A stretch of 64,000 nucleotides of DNA from Paenibacillus lautus NBRC 15380 (lineage in GTDB: Bacteria; Bacillota; Bacilli; Paenibacillales; Paenibacillaceae): contig NZ_BIMF01000018.1 of NCBI RefSeq assembly GCF_004000945.1, forward strand, positions 60,042 to 124,041, written 5' to 3'. Shown piece after piece: positions 24,472 through 31,475 of the stretch (positions within the stretch are counted from its first letter, which is position 1; each line of letters begins with the position of its first letter). A program made the translations under genes and the position numbers. The notes beneath the pieces are model-generated. The model saw only the letters and a list, made by a program, of their open reading frames with translations. It made no database searches and was not told the origin of the DNA.

Positions 24472-25989
24472 ATGAAGTGGACATTAAAGGACCGTTTATC
24501 ATCTGGGCATGTGCATACCGATGCCATCATTGTTCCCGTAACGAAAAAACAAGCGACGGAAGGCGGTGTTTCCGAGTCCTGGGATCCGCTGCTCAAACAG
24601 TTGGCCGAGAATCGGTTATTTGACGGCACTCCCAATCGGTCATTCGTATGGCCGGAGAGTATCGAAGGCGGAGCGCGCCTATTAATATGGCTGGGCCGTC
24701 CCGAAGGAATTCTGACATCCGAGCAGCTGCGGCTGCTTGCAGCACAGGCGGTAAAAGCCGCCGGGAAATCGGGTGTACGCAGTGCTGCCATTCAAATTCC
24801 GAATACGATGCTCAACTTCACTGCGGAACAGACTCCGCAAGATGCTGCTCAGGCTTTAACTGAAGGTTTTATCCTCGGAAGCTATCGCAAACCTCATTAT
24901 AAGCGTGATGCTTCCGAGCAAACGAATATAGAAGAAATCCTCTATTATATAGAAGGCGATATGGATGCGGAATTTGAAGCCGGGTGGACAAAGGGGATGT
25001 CATTAGGGGCAGCGATTGGGGAAGCGACCTGTCTGGCACGGGATTTAACGAACCTGCCCGGCAATATGCTGTTGCCGGAAGACTTGGCCCAGAAGGCGCT
25101 TCAGGTTGCGAAACGGTACGGTTTTGAAGCCCAGGTGCTGGACGAGGAAGGAATTGTCGAGAAGGGCATGGGCGGCCTCCTGGCCGTCGGTAAGGGCAGC
25201 ATACATCCACCGCGCATGATCGCGATCCGTTATCAGGGACGAGAGACGTGGGAGGATGTTGTCGGCCTTGTTGGCAAGGGGGTTACGTTTGATACCGGTG
25301 GCGTCTCGCTGAAGAGAGCATCCGGGATGGAGGATATGATCAGCGACATGGGCGGGGCGGCTACCGTACTGGGCGTCATGGAAGCGCTGGGACGGATTCG
25401 CCCCAGAGTAAATGTAGTGATGGTGATTCCGTCAGCCGAGAATGTGATGAGCGGTAGCGCCTTTAAACCCGGCGATATCGTCACGACACTGAGCGGCCGC
25501 ACCATCGAAGTATTGAATACGGATGCCGAGGGCCGTATCGTGCTTGTGGACGGAATGACCTATGCCAAGCAGCTCGGGGCTTCGCGATTGATTGATGTGG
25601 CCACATTGACGGGGGCTGTTGTTTCGGCTCTGGGGGATATCGCCACTGGGGCCGTAACCAATGATGAGACCTTTTTACAGGAGCTTATTGCCTCCTCCCG
25701 GAGGGCCGGCGAAAAAATATGGCCGCTGCCATCCTATCCGGAGTTCTGGGATAAATTGAAGAGTGAGGTGGCGGATTTGCGAAATCAAACGGGCCGAGAA
25801 GGCGGGACGATAACAGGCGGTCTTTTTGTGGGGACATTTGCTGAAGGGCTGCCTTGGGTGCATTTTGACATAGCAGGTACGGCATACTTATCCAAGGAGC
25901 GGGGCGTGGATCCTAAAGGGGCAACCGGCGTGCTCGTCCGTACCATCACCGACTGGATACTCAAGCAGGCCCAGGTCGTCATGGATTGA
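24472..25989 (+). CDS. pepA: leucyl aminopeptidase (cytosol aminopeptidase, M17)
   Basis: Two-metal exopeptidase releasing N-terminal residues, 505 aa. The variable N-terminal macro-like domain (1-~160) precedes the catalytic domain with the metal ligands in VGKGVTFDTGGVSLK (Lys and Asp), MEDMISDMGGAA, and the M17 signature NTDAEGRIVL. Active-site Lys and Arg are both present. The start at 24472 follows TAGGAGGAG; an in-frame start at 24439 is less likely. It lies ~85 nt after the kinase gene with no evident terminator between, and ends at a terminator. Family members form hexamers and some also bind DNA. Confidence 0.94.
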   Translation: MKWTLKDRLSSGHVHTDAIIVPVTKKQATEGGVSESWDPLLKQLAENRLFDGTPNRSFVWPESIEGGARLLIWLGRPEGILTSEQLRLLAAQAVKAAGKSGVRSAAIQIPNTMLNFTAEQTPQDAAQALTEGFILGSYRKPHYKRDASEQTNIEEILYYIEGDMDAEFEAGWTKGMSLGAAIGEATCLARDLTNLPGNMLLPEDLAQKALQVAKRYGFEAQVLDEEGIVEKGMGGLLAVGKGSIHPPRMIAIRYQGRETWEDVVGLVGKGVTFDTGGVSLKRASGMEDMISDMGGAATVLGVMEALGRIRPRVNVVMVIPSAENVMSGSAFKPGDIVTTLSGRTIEVLNTDAEGRIVLVDGMTYAKQLGASRLIDVATLTGAVVSALGDIATGAVTNDETFLQELIASSRRAGEKIWPLPSYPEFWDKLKSEVADLRNQTGREGGTITGGLFVGTFAEGLPWVHFDIAGTAYLSKERGVDPKGATGVLVRTITDWILKQAQVVMD

Positions 25990-26040
25990 AGCGCTTGTTA
26001 TGAAATGAAGAGGCAGTGGCAGTCCGATATCCCTTTGTAA

Positions 26041-26064
26041 AACGTCCGTCCTTCGGACGTTTTT
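26041..26064 (+). terminator. terminator of the aminopeptidase gene
   Basis: AACGTCCG-TCCTT-CGGACGTT followed by TTTG, with A residues on the left arm. Confidence 0.88.
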
Positions 26065-26131
26065 GCTTTACTTTTCAACCGGCATTCAAGTATGATGAAG
26101 AGAAAAATTGCCGAGAGGAGTTTAGCTTAGA

Positions 26132-27094
26132 ATGATTAAGAGTAGTCAGACAAAGATTGTAGACTGTACCATTCGCGATGGCGGACTGGTAAATAATTGG
26201 GATTTTAGTGTGGAATTCGTACAAAATTTATATGCGGGCCTGAATGAGGCTGGCGTGGACTATATGGAAATCGGTTATAAAAATTCGCCTAAACTGCTGA
26301 AAGGCGCTGATCAAGCGGGCCCTTGGCGTTTTCTGGATGATGAGTTCCTCAGAGAAGTGATTCCTCATAAAGGTAAAACCAAACTGTCCGCACTTGTAGA
26401 TATCGGCCGTGTGGATGAAGACGATATTTTGCCGCGCGAGGAAAGCTTGCTGGATCTTATCCGTGTCGCTTGTTACATCAAAGACGTGGATAAGGCGCTG
26501 GCGCTGGTACAGACCTTCCACGATCGTGGTTATGAGACTACGCTGAACATCATGGCTCTCTCCAACGTGATGGAGAATGAGCTCTTGGAAGCTTTTGAGC
26601 TGATCAGGGAGAGCGTCGTGGATGTAGTGTACATCGTCGATTCTTACGGAAGCCTTGATCATAAAGACATGGAATACCTTGTGAATAAGTTCAAGACGCA
26701 TCTGCCGAACAAACGTCTTGGCGTTCATACCCATAACAACATGCAGCTGGCGTTCTCCAACACGCTGGTTGCTGCAGATATTGGCGTTGAGCTTCTGGAT
26801 GCATCCGTATACGGTATGGGACGTGCGGCCGGCAACTGCCCGACCGAGCTGCTGGTTACCCATTTGAAAGGCACGAAGTATGAGCTGCGCCCGGTTTTGG
26901 ACATTATCGAGCGCTACATGATCCCTCTTCGCGAAAAAGAAGAGTGGGGTTATATCATGCCTTACATGATTACAGGCACCCTGGACGAACATCCACGCTC
27001 CGCCATGGCACTCCGTGCTTCGGACGATAAAGACAAAATTGTGGATTTTTATGATAAATTGACGACGCCGGAAGTGACTTTCGACAAGAAATAG
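26132..27094 (+). CDS. aldolase catalytic-domain protein (HMGL/DRE-TIM type)
   Basis: A 320-residue TIM-barrel protein of the DRE-TIM metallolyase superfamily. VDCTIRDGGLVNNWDFS (~10-26) supplies the DxxxRDG metal/substrate motif, GVDYMEIGYK follows, and GVHTHNNMQLA gives the HxH metal ligands, then GMGRAAGNCPTE. It resembles the catalytic domain of 4-hydroxy-2-oxovalerate aldolase but lacks the C-terminal communication domain and has no acylating dehydrogenase partner nearby, so its substrate is unknown. GAGAGGAG precedes the ATG with a rather long 11-nt gap. It stands alone between terminators. Confidence 0.82.
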   Translation: MIKSSQTKIVDCTIRDGGLVNNWDFSVEFVQNLYAGLNEAGVDYMEIGYKNSPKLLKGADQAGPWRFLDDEFLREVIPHKGKTKLSALVDIGRVDEDDILPREESLLDLIRVACYIKDVDKALALVQTFHDRGYETTLNIMALSNVMENELLEAFELIRESVVDVVYIVDSYGSLDHKDMEYLVNKFKTHLPNKRLGVHTHNNMQLAFSNTLVAADIGVELLDASVYGMGRAAGNCPTELLVTHLKGTKYELRPVLDIIERYMIPLREKEEWGYIMPYMITGTLDEHPRSAMALRASDDKDKIVDFYDKLTTPEVTFDKK

Positions 27095-27138
27095 GCAAGG
27101 TGCTCTTGCAGCCCTGCTACCTATATAAGTCAAGGAAA

Positions 27139-27178
27139 TACAGCATCTTTCCCTCCTCGGAAGGATGCTGTTTGCTTT
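27139..27178 (+). terminator. intrinsic terminator
   Basis: ACAGCATCTTTCC and GGAAGGATGCTGT pair across a short loop, followed by a T-rich tail. Confidence 0.75.
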
Positions 27179-27213
27179 CTAATACGGACGATCCATTTTC
27201 CATAAAATACATG

Positions 27214-27242
27214 TTGAAATTACGTGTTCAGCATGGTATATT
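27214..27242 (+). promoter_or_regulatory. tRNA promoter
   Basis: TTGAAA (27214-27219), 17-nt spacer, TATATT (27237-27242), ~35 bp before tRNA-Pro. Confidence 0.6.
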
Positions 27243-27276
27243 TATTTTTGTCTTCAAAAGACAGCATCTTCACTAT

Positions 27277-27350
27277 CGGGACGTAGCTCAGCTTGGTAGA
27301 GCACCTGGTTTGGGACCAGGGGGTCGCATGTTCAAATCGTGTCGTCCCGA
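27277..27350 (+). tRNA. tRNA-Pro (TGG anticodon)
   Basis: A full cloverleaf: acceptor CGGGACG/CGTCCCG, D-arm GCTC/GAGC, anticodon stem CCTGG/CCAGG around TTTGGGA (anticodon TGG at 27311-27313 or within a base of it), T-arm with TTCAAAT, discriminator A. CCA is not encoded. Confidence 0.95.
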
Positions 27351-27420
27351 TTCGCTTATGCCTCGCAAAAGTAATCGGAATATGCTTCAAAGCATAGCTA
27401 CCACTTTTGTGGGTTGATAT

Positions 27421-27491
27421 GCGGGTGTAGTTCAATGGTAGAACTCCAGCCTTCCAAGCTGGTAGCGTGGGTTCGATTCCCATCACCCGCT
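27421..27491 (+). tRNA. tRNA-Gly (TCC anticodon)
   Basis: Acceptor GCGGGTG/CACCCGC, D-arm GTTC/GAAC, anticodon stem CCAGC/GCTGG around CTTCCAA (anticodon TCC), T-arm GTGGG/CCCAT with TTCGATT, discriminator T. CCA is not encoded. Probably cotranscribed with tRNA-Pro 70 nt upstream. Confidence 0.95.
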
Positions 27492-27507
27492 TATAGTTAG
27501 AACCGGA

Positions 27508-27532
27508 AACCCTTGGTGACAAGGGTTTTTTG
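27508..27532 (+). terminator. terminator of the tRNA pair
   Basis: AACCCTTG-GTGA-CAAGGGTT followed by TTTT. Confidence 0.88.
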
Positions 27533-27618
27533 TTTACTTTTTTTCGAAATGTATATGGGACCGGAATAAACATGGGACAGCAGGCATTCAAATATGTAGA
27601 GATTCAGCTAATAACCCT

Positions 27619-27646
27619 TTTACATCTTAAGAATATCTGTTATAAT
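27619..27646 (+). promoter_or_regulatory. sigma-A promoter for the ABC-F leader
   Basis: TTTACA (27619-27624), 16-nt spacer, TATAAT (27641-27646). Start expected near 27653. Confidence 0.7.
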
Positions 27647-27826
27647 GACCATAATTTCATTCCAAGAATGCGAGGTAACCCAATCCAATGAAGTAAGACA
27701 CCCTTTTCTCTAAACAACTGCATGTGGTTTTGCAGGCGTTTCTCTACGGCGGTAGAGGGAGAGATTTGGTGTGTCTGAACAATCTGACTGGGGTACCTCT
27801 TTTTGTTATGTCAAAACGGTGCTCTT

Positions 27827-27967
27827 ATGCAAAACAATCACATATACGGAACGGATTTGCAGCTTCCGCTAACGGCCGAGGTTATTGAGCTTCATCTCAA
27901 TGACAGTCAAGGCTGGACTGGAATGAACAGCCGAAGTCGTGTCGGTCGTGCAAATTCGTCCCGGTAA
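27827..27967 (+). CDS. possible upstream peptide in the ABC-F leader (46 aa)
   Basis: An ATG frame encoding a 46-residue peptide (MQNNHIYGTDLQLPLTAEVI at the start, NSSR at the end) that stops 36 nt before the gene-proximal terminator. The ribosome site is weak (CGGTG). An overlapping frame from ATG 27809 would give 26 residues instead. If translated, ribosome stalling here could decide formation of the 28003-28029 hairpin. It has no recognisable family, and it may not be translated at all. Confidence 0.3.
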   Translation: MQNNHIYGTDLQLPLTAEVIELHLNDSQGWTGMNSRSRVGRANSSR

Positions 27968-28002
27968 TCAGACCAGCCCCATACCTCTCTTTATAACATC
28001 CG

Positions 28003-28029
28003 CCGCAGGCCATCGCTTGCGGTTTTTTT
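28003..28029 (+). terminator. gene-proximal attenuator terminator of the ABC-F gene
   Basis: CCGCAGGC-CATC-GCTTGCGG (one G-U) followed by seven T, only 30 nt upstream of the ABC-F start codon. Confidence 0.88.
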
Positions 28030-28059
28030 AGTTTTTTCAAAGAGAGAGGATGAGGCGAT

Positions 28060-29928
28060 ATGACCATGATTCTAAAAGCGAAAGATATAAGTATGGAGCT
28101 CCAAGGAAGGCCGCTGTTTGAAGGCATTCAGCTGGAGGTGGCGGAAGGAGAACGGATTGCGCTGTACGGGCGTAACGGCACCGGCAAAACCACGCTCCTC
28201 TCGATCCTGGCCGGCGAGCTCGAGCCGACCTCGGGCGTTGTGGAGACGATTCTCCCACGAGAGCGCTGGGGCTGGCTCAGACAGCAGGATGAGCCGGACG
28301 AAGTCGATAGGAGTGCTATCGATACGGTGCGCAGCCGCAGTCACCCAACATTATGGCAGCTGAAGCTTCAGCTTGCCGGAGTCGAGCAGCGGATGAACGG
28401 CGGCAGCGCTGCAGAAATGGAACCATTGCTTGAGCAATATGGCAATCTGCTGGAGCGCTACGAGTCCCAGAACGGTTTCCAGTGGGAGACCGAGGTGGAG
28501 AAAGCGATGACGATGCTGGGCATCGGGCCGGAGGTATGGCCTGTATCCTACCGTGAGCTGAGCGGAGGCCAGAAGACGAAGGTCATGCTGTCAGGGCTCC
28601 TTGTATCGGCACCGAAATTTTTACTGCTCGACGAGCCCACGAACCATCTGGACAGTGACAGCTTGGTCTGGCTGGAGCAGTGGCTGGTGTCGTCCTATAA
28701 AGGCACCGTGTTGTTTGTTTCCCATGACAGGGAATTCATCGACCGGGTAGCAACCTCTGTATGTGAGCTGACCTCGGAGGAACTCCGGCGTTACCGGGGA
28801 GGATATACGGATTACCGTCGCGAAAAAGAGCGGGAGCTGCGCGAGCGGGAGACGCTTTACCGGAAGCAGGAACTGGCCCGCAAAGCGCTGGAGGAATCGA
28901 TCCGAAGATACGAGGAGTGGTTCCATAAAGCGCATAACGCGGCCGGAGACGTAAGTGACGTCAAGATCACCGCCAGCTTTTACAAGGCCAAGGCTAAGAA
29001 GAACATTTCAAGATATCATGCTAAGGAAAAAGCGCTGGAACGGCTGGAAGCAGAGCGGGTGGATAAACCGCGAAACGGTCCTAAGCTGAACATGGACCTG
29101 GAAGGGGAAGCTTTTGGCGGCCGTACCCTTCTCCAAGTGAAGGACATCTGTTTTGGATACGGAGATCAACCGCTTTTTAATAAACTCACCTTCTATCTGA
29201 ACCGCGGCGACCGGTTGGCCGTAAGAGGCCCTAACGGGAGCGGGAAAACGACACTGCTCAAGCTGCTGCTGGGCGACATCGAACCGCAGGAGGGCCGGAT
29301 TACCCGAAATCCTTCCGTCAAGATCGGTTATTTCTCACAGGAGCTTGAGGGGCTTGAACATGAAACCAGGCTGCTGGATAGTCTGCTCGTCATTCCGGGA
29401 ATGACGGAGAGCCGTGCGCGTACCTTGCTGGGTTCGTTCCTCTTCAGGCGGGACGATGTGTTTAAGAAGATGGGGCAGCTAAGTATGGGAGAGAAGTGCA
29501 GAACGGCTTTTCTCAAGCTGTATTTCAGCGGGGCGCACCTGCTCGTGTTGGATGAACCCTCGAATTACCTGGATGTGGATACCCGCGAGGTGATTGAACA
29601 AGTGCTCGTGAGTTTTCCGGGTGCGATTGCGCTCGTATCCCACGACCGGTATCTGGTGCGCAAAATCGCGAATCGGCTGCTCACGCTGAAGCCTGGGGAA
29701 GCTCCGGTTTGGTTTGAGGGAAGTGTGGACGAGGAGGAGGAACAGGCCTCGCGGACCGGTGTGATCAGGGGGAATACGGAGAAGGACAATCGGCGAATGG
29801 AGCTCGAATATCGGATTCAGGAATTACTGGGCTTATCAGCCGAAGATTTTGAAGCCGGGGACGAGGCGAGTTGGCTTGCCGAGATCAGGGCGCTCCGGGC
29901 TGAGCTGACCAGGCTTCAGTCGGAATAA
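28060..29928 (+). CDS. ABC-F family ATPase, likely ribosome-protection type
   Basis: A 622-residue protein with two ABC domains in one chain and no membrane segments, the hallmark of ABC-F translation factors. Domain 1: Walker A GRNGTGKTT (37-45), signature LSGGQ (167-171), Walker B LLLDEPTNHLD (188-198). A long charged P-site tRNA-interaction linker spans ~245-340. Domain 2: Walker A GPNGSGKTT (390-398), altered signature LSMGE (474-478), Walker B LLVLDEPSNYLD (494-505). ABC-F proteins bind the ribosomal E site; resistance members dislodge antibiotics such as lincosamides, pleuromutilins and streptogramins. The attenuator leader favours that role, but housekeeping members exist. GAGGCGAT precedes ATG 28060. 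Confidence 0.88.
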   Translation: MTMILKAKDISMELQGRPLFEGIQLEVAEGERIALYGRNGTGKTTLLSILAGELEPTSGVVETILPRERWGWLRQQDEPDEVDRSAIDTVRSRSHPTLWQLKLQLAGVEQRMNGGSAAEMEPLLEQYGNLLERYESQNGFQWETEVEKAMTMLGIGPEVWPVSYRELSGGQKTKVMLSGLLVSAPKFLLLDEPTNHLDSDSLVWLEQWLVSSYKGTVLFVSHDREFIDRVATSVCELTSEELRRYRGGYTDYRREKERELRERETLYRKQELARKALEESIRRYEEWFHKAHNAAGDVSDVKITASFYKAKAKKNISRYHAKEKALERLEAERVDKPRNGPKLNMDLEGEAFGGRTLLQVKDICFGYGDQPLFNKLTFYLNRGDRLAVRGPNGSGKTTLLKLLLGDIEPQEGRITRNPSVKIGYFSQELEGLEHETRLLDSLLVIPGMTESRARTLLGSFLFRRDDVFKKMGQLSMGEKCRTAFLKLYFSGAHLLVLDEPSNYLDVDTREVIEQVLVSFPGAIALVSHDRYLVRKIANRLLTLKPGEAPVWFEGSVDEEEEQASRTGVIRGNTEKDNRRMELEYRIQELLGLSAEDFEAGDEASWLAEIRALRAELTRLQSE

Positions 29929-29983
29929 GATCAGGGATCATGATTAAAATCAGTCAGAAAGGGTTAAAATGGGGAAATGAAAC

Positions 29984-30012
29984 TTGCCATATCCCGAAAG
30001 GTTGCATATAAT
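29984..30012 (+). promoter_or_regulatory. sigma-A promoter for pheST
   Basis: TTGCCA (29984-29989), 17-nt spacer, TATAAT (30007-30012). Confidence 0.65.
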
Positions 30013-30049
30013 AAACCCTATATATTTGCATATGTAATAAATGCGTGGA

Positions 30050-30335
30050 TGGAGAAAAGTAGCTAGTGCCTCTTTACAGGGAAGGGATACCGTGGATTGA
30101 GAGTGTCCCTATAGAAACAGGCTAGTGAAGTTCGCTCCGGAGCAGTTCCTTGAACACGGCATGCAGCCGGTCAGTAGGGGATAACGGGTCCGATTCGTTA
30201 CGTCGGTCAAGTGAGCATGATGATGCATACTCGGGGCCTAAGGCCTTTTACCGCCTTGGTTTGGGTATGATGCATGTTAACAAGGGTGGTACCACGGTCT
30301 CTTCGTCCCTTTTCGGGAGGAGAGGCCTTTTTTGT
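30050..30335 (+). promoter_or_regulatory. T-box leader, phenylalanine-specific (UUC specifier)
   Basis: The T-box core GGGTGGTACCACGG (30284-30297) and terminator GGTCTCTTCGTCCC / GGGAGGAGAGGCC with a T-run define the element. The specifier loop GTGAAGTTCGCTC carries TTC (30131-30133), a Phe codon, in the same context as the Leu T-box upstream of ilvB. Uncharged tRNA-Phe should promote read-through into pheS. Confidence 0.9.
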
Positions 30336-30374
30336 TTTCAGTCTTTTTTGTTTTCAGTCTTTTTTGTTTTCAGT
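30327..30374 (+). repeat. three tandem copies of a 16-bp U-tract unit
   Basis: The unit CTTTTTTGTTTTCAGT occurs three times head to tail without a mismatch (30327-30342, 30343-30358, 30359-30374). The first copy contains the T-run of the T-box terminator. Confidence 0.95.
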
Positions 30375-30411
30375 ACTATGATGGAGTTTACAAAGGGGTG
30401 TGCGAATAGCC

Positions 30412-31446
30412 ATGAAGGAAAAATTAGAAGCATTAAAGCAGGAAGCATTGGCGCAATTGCAGGATGTTACCGATCCGCAGCAGCTGAATGATTTGCGGGT
30501 GAAATACCTTGGCAAAAAAGGTGCTCTGACGGAAATCCTGCGCGGAATGGGAGCGCTGAGCGCAGAAGAGCGTCCCGTTATCGGCCAGGTGGCCAATGAC
30601 GTTCGGGGCGCGATTGAGGAAGTCATCTCCGGCAAGCAGGAAGCGTTTCTGCAGCAGGAAACCGAAGAGCGCCTGCGTGCAGAGAAGGTGGACGTAACCC
30701 TTCCGGGACGCAAGCTCAGCCAAGGCGCGGTTCATCCTTTGAGCAAGGTGATCCAGGATATCGAGGATATTTTCATCGGGATGGGTTATCAGGTAGCGGA
30801 AGGCCCTGAGGTGGAAACGGACTACTTCAACTTCGAAGCGCTGAATCTGCCGAAGAATCACCCGGCACGCGACATGCAGGATTCCTTCTATTTGACGGAA
30901 GATCTGCTGATGCGTACTCAGACATCCCCGGTGCAAGCCCGGACGATGCTGTCGATGAACGGAAAAGCTCCTGTCAAAATCATCTGCCCGGGCCGCGTAT
31001 TCCGCCGGGATGACGATGACGCGACGCATTCGTTCCAGTTCCATCAAATCGAGGGCTTGGTCATCGGCGAGAACATTCGCATGAGTGATCTGAAAGGGAC
31101 GCTGCTGCAATTCGTGCAGGAGATGTTCGGCGATAACACGCAGATCCGTCTGCGTCCAAGCTTCTTCCCGTTCACGGAGCCGAGCGCGGAAGTGGACGTA
31201 TCCTGTGTAAGATGCGGCGGCAGTGGCTGCCGTGTATGCAAGCAAACAGGCTGGCTTGAGATTTTAGGCTGCGGCATGGTTCATCCGAAGGTGCTTGAAA
31301 TGGGCGGTTATGACCCTGAGAAGTACAGCAGTTTTGCTTTCGGTATGGGGGTTGAGCGAATTGCCATGCTGAAATACGGCGTGGATGACATCCGTCACTT
31401 CTTCAACAACGATACAGCATTCTTGAATCAGTTCACGCGGATCTAA
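30412..31446 (+). CDS. pheS: phenylalanyl-tRNA synthetase, alpha subunit
   Basis: Catalytic subunit of the heterotetrameric class II enzyme that charges tRNA-Phe. The 344-residue protein has the N-terminal coiled-coil tRNA-binding arm (~1-85), then the class II core with HPARDMQDSFYL, motif 2 (RVFRRDDDDATHSFQFHQIEG split over ~195-215) and motif 3 (FGMGVERIAML, ~311-321). The start at 30412 is 11 nt from AAAGGGGTG; an in-frame GTG at 30400 overlaps that site. First gene of pheST under the Phe T-box. Confidence 0.97.
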   Translation: MKEKLEALKQEALAQLQDVTDPQQLNDLRVKYLGKKGALTEILRGMGALSAEERPVIGQVANDVRGAIEEVISGKQEAFLQQETEERLRAEKVDVTLPGRKLSQGAVHPLSKVIQDIEDIFIGMGYQVAEGPEVETDYFNFEALNLPKNHPARDMQDSFYLTEDLLMRTQTSPVQARTMLSMNGKAPVKIICPGRVFRRDDDDATHSFQFHQIEGLVIGENIRMSDLKGTLLQFVQEMFGDNTQIRLRPSFFPFTEPSAEVDVSCVRCGGSGCRVCKQTGWLEILGCGMVHPKVLEMGGYDPEKYSSFAFGMGVERIAMLKYGVDDIRHFFNNDTAFLNQFTRI

Positions 31447-31475
31447 TTTTAACGATAAAGGGAAGTGAATAGACA

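Larger units (their letters stand above)
27653..28029 (+). promoter_or_regulatory. attenuator leader of the ABC-F gene
   Basis: About 400 nt lie between promoter and ABC-F start. A minimal upstream frame ATG-AAG-TAA (27688-27696) follows GCGAGGT. GAGGTAACCC (27672-27681) can pair with GGGGTACCTC (27790-27799), directly before TTTTT. Between them are CTGCA/TGCAG and CTCTAC-GGCG-GTAGAG hairpins, which offer competing folds. A second terminator (28003-28029) sits just ahead of the gene. The layout matches the translation-dependent attenuators known upstream of antibiotic-resistance ABC-F genes. Confidence 0.65.
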
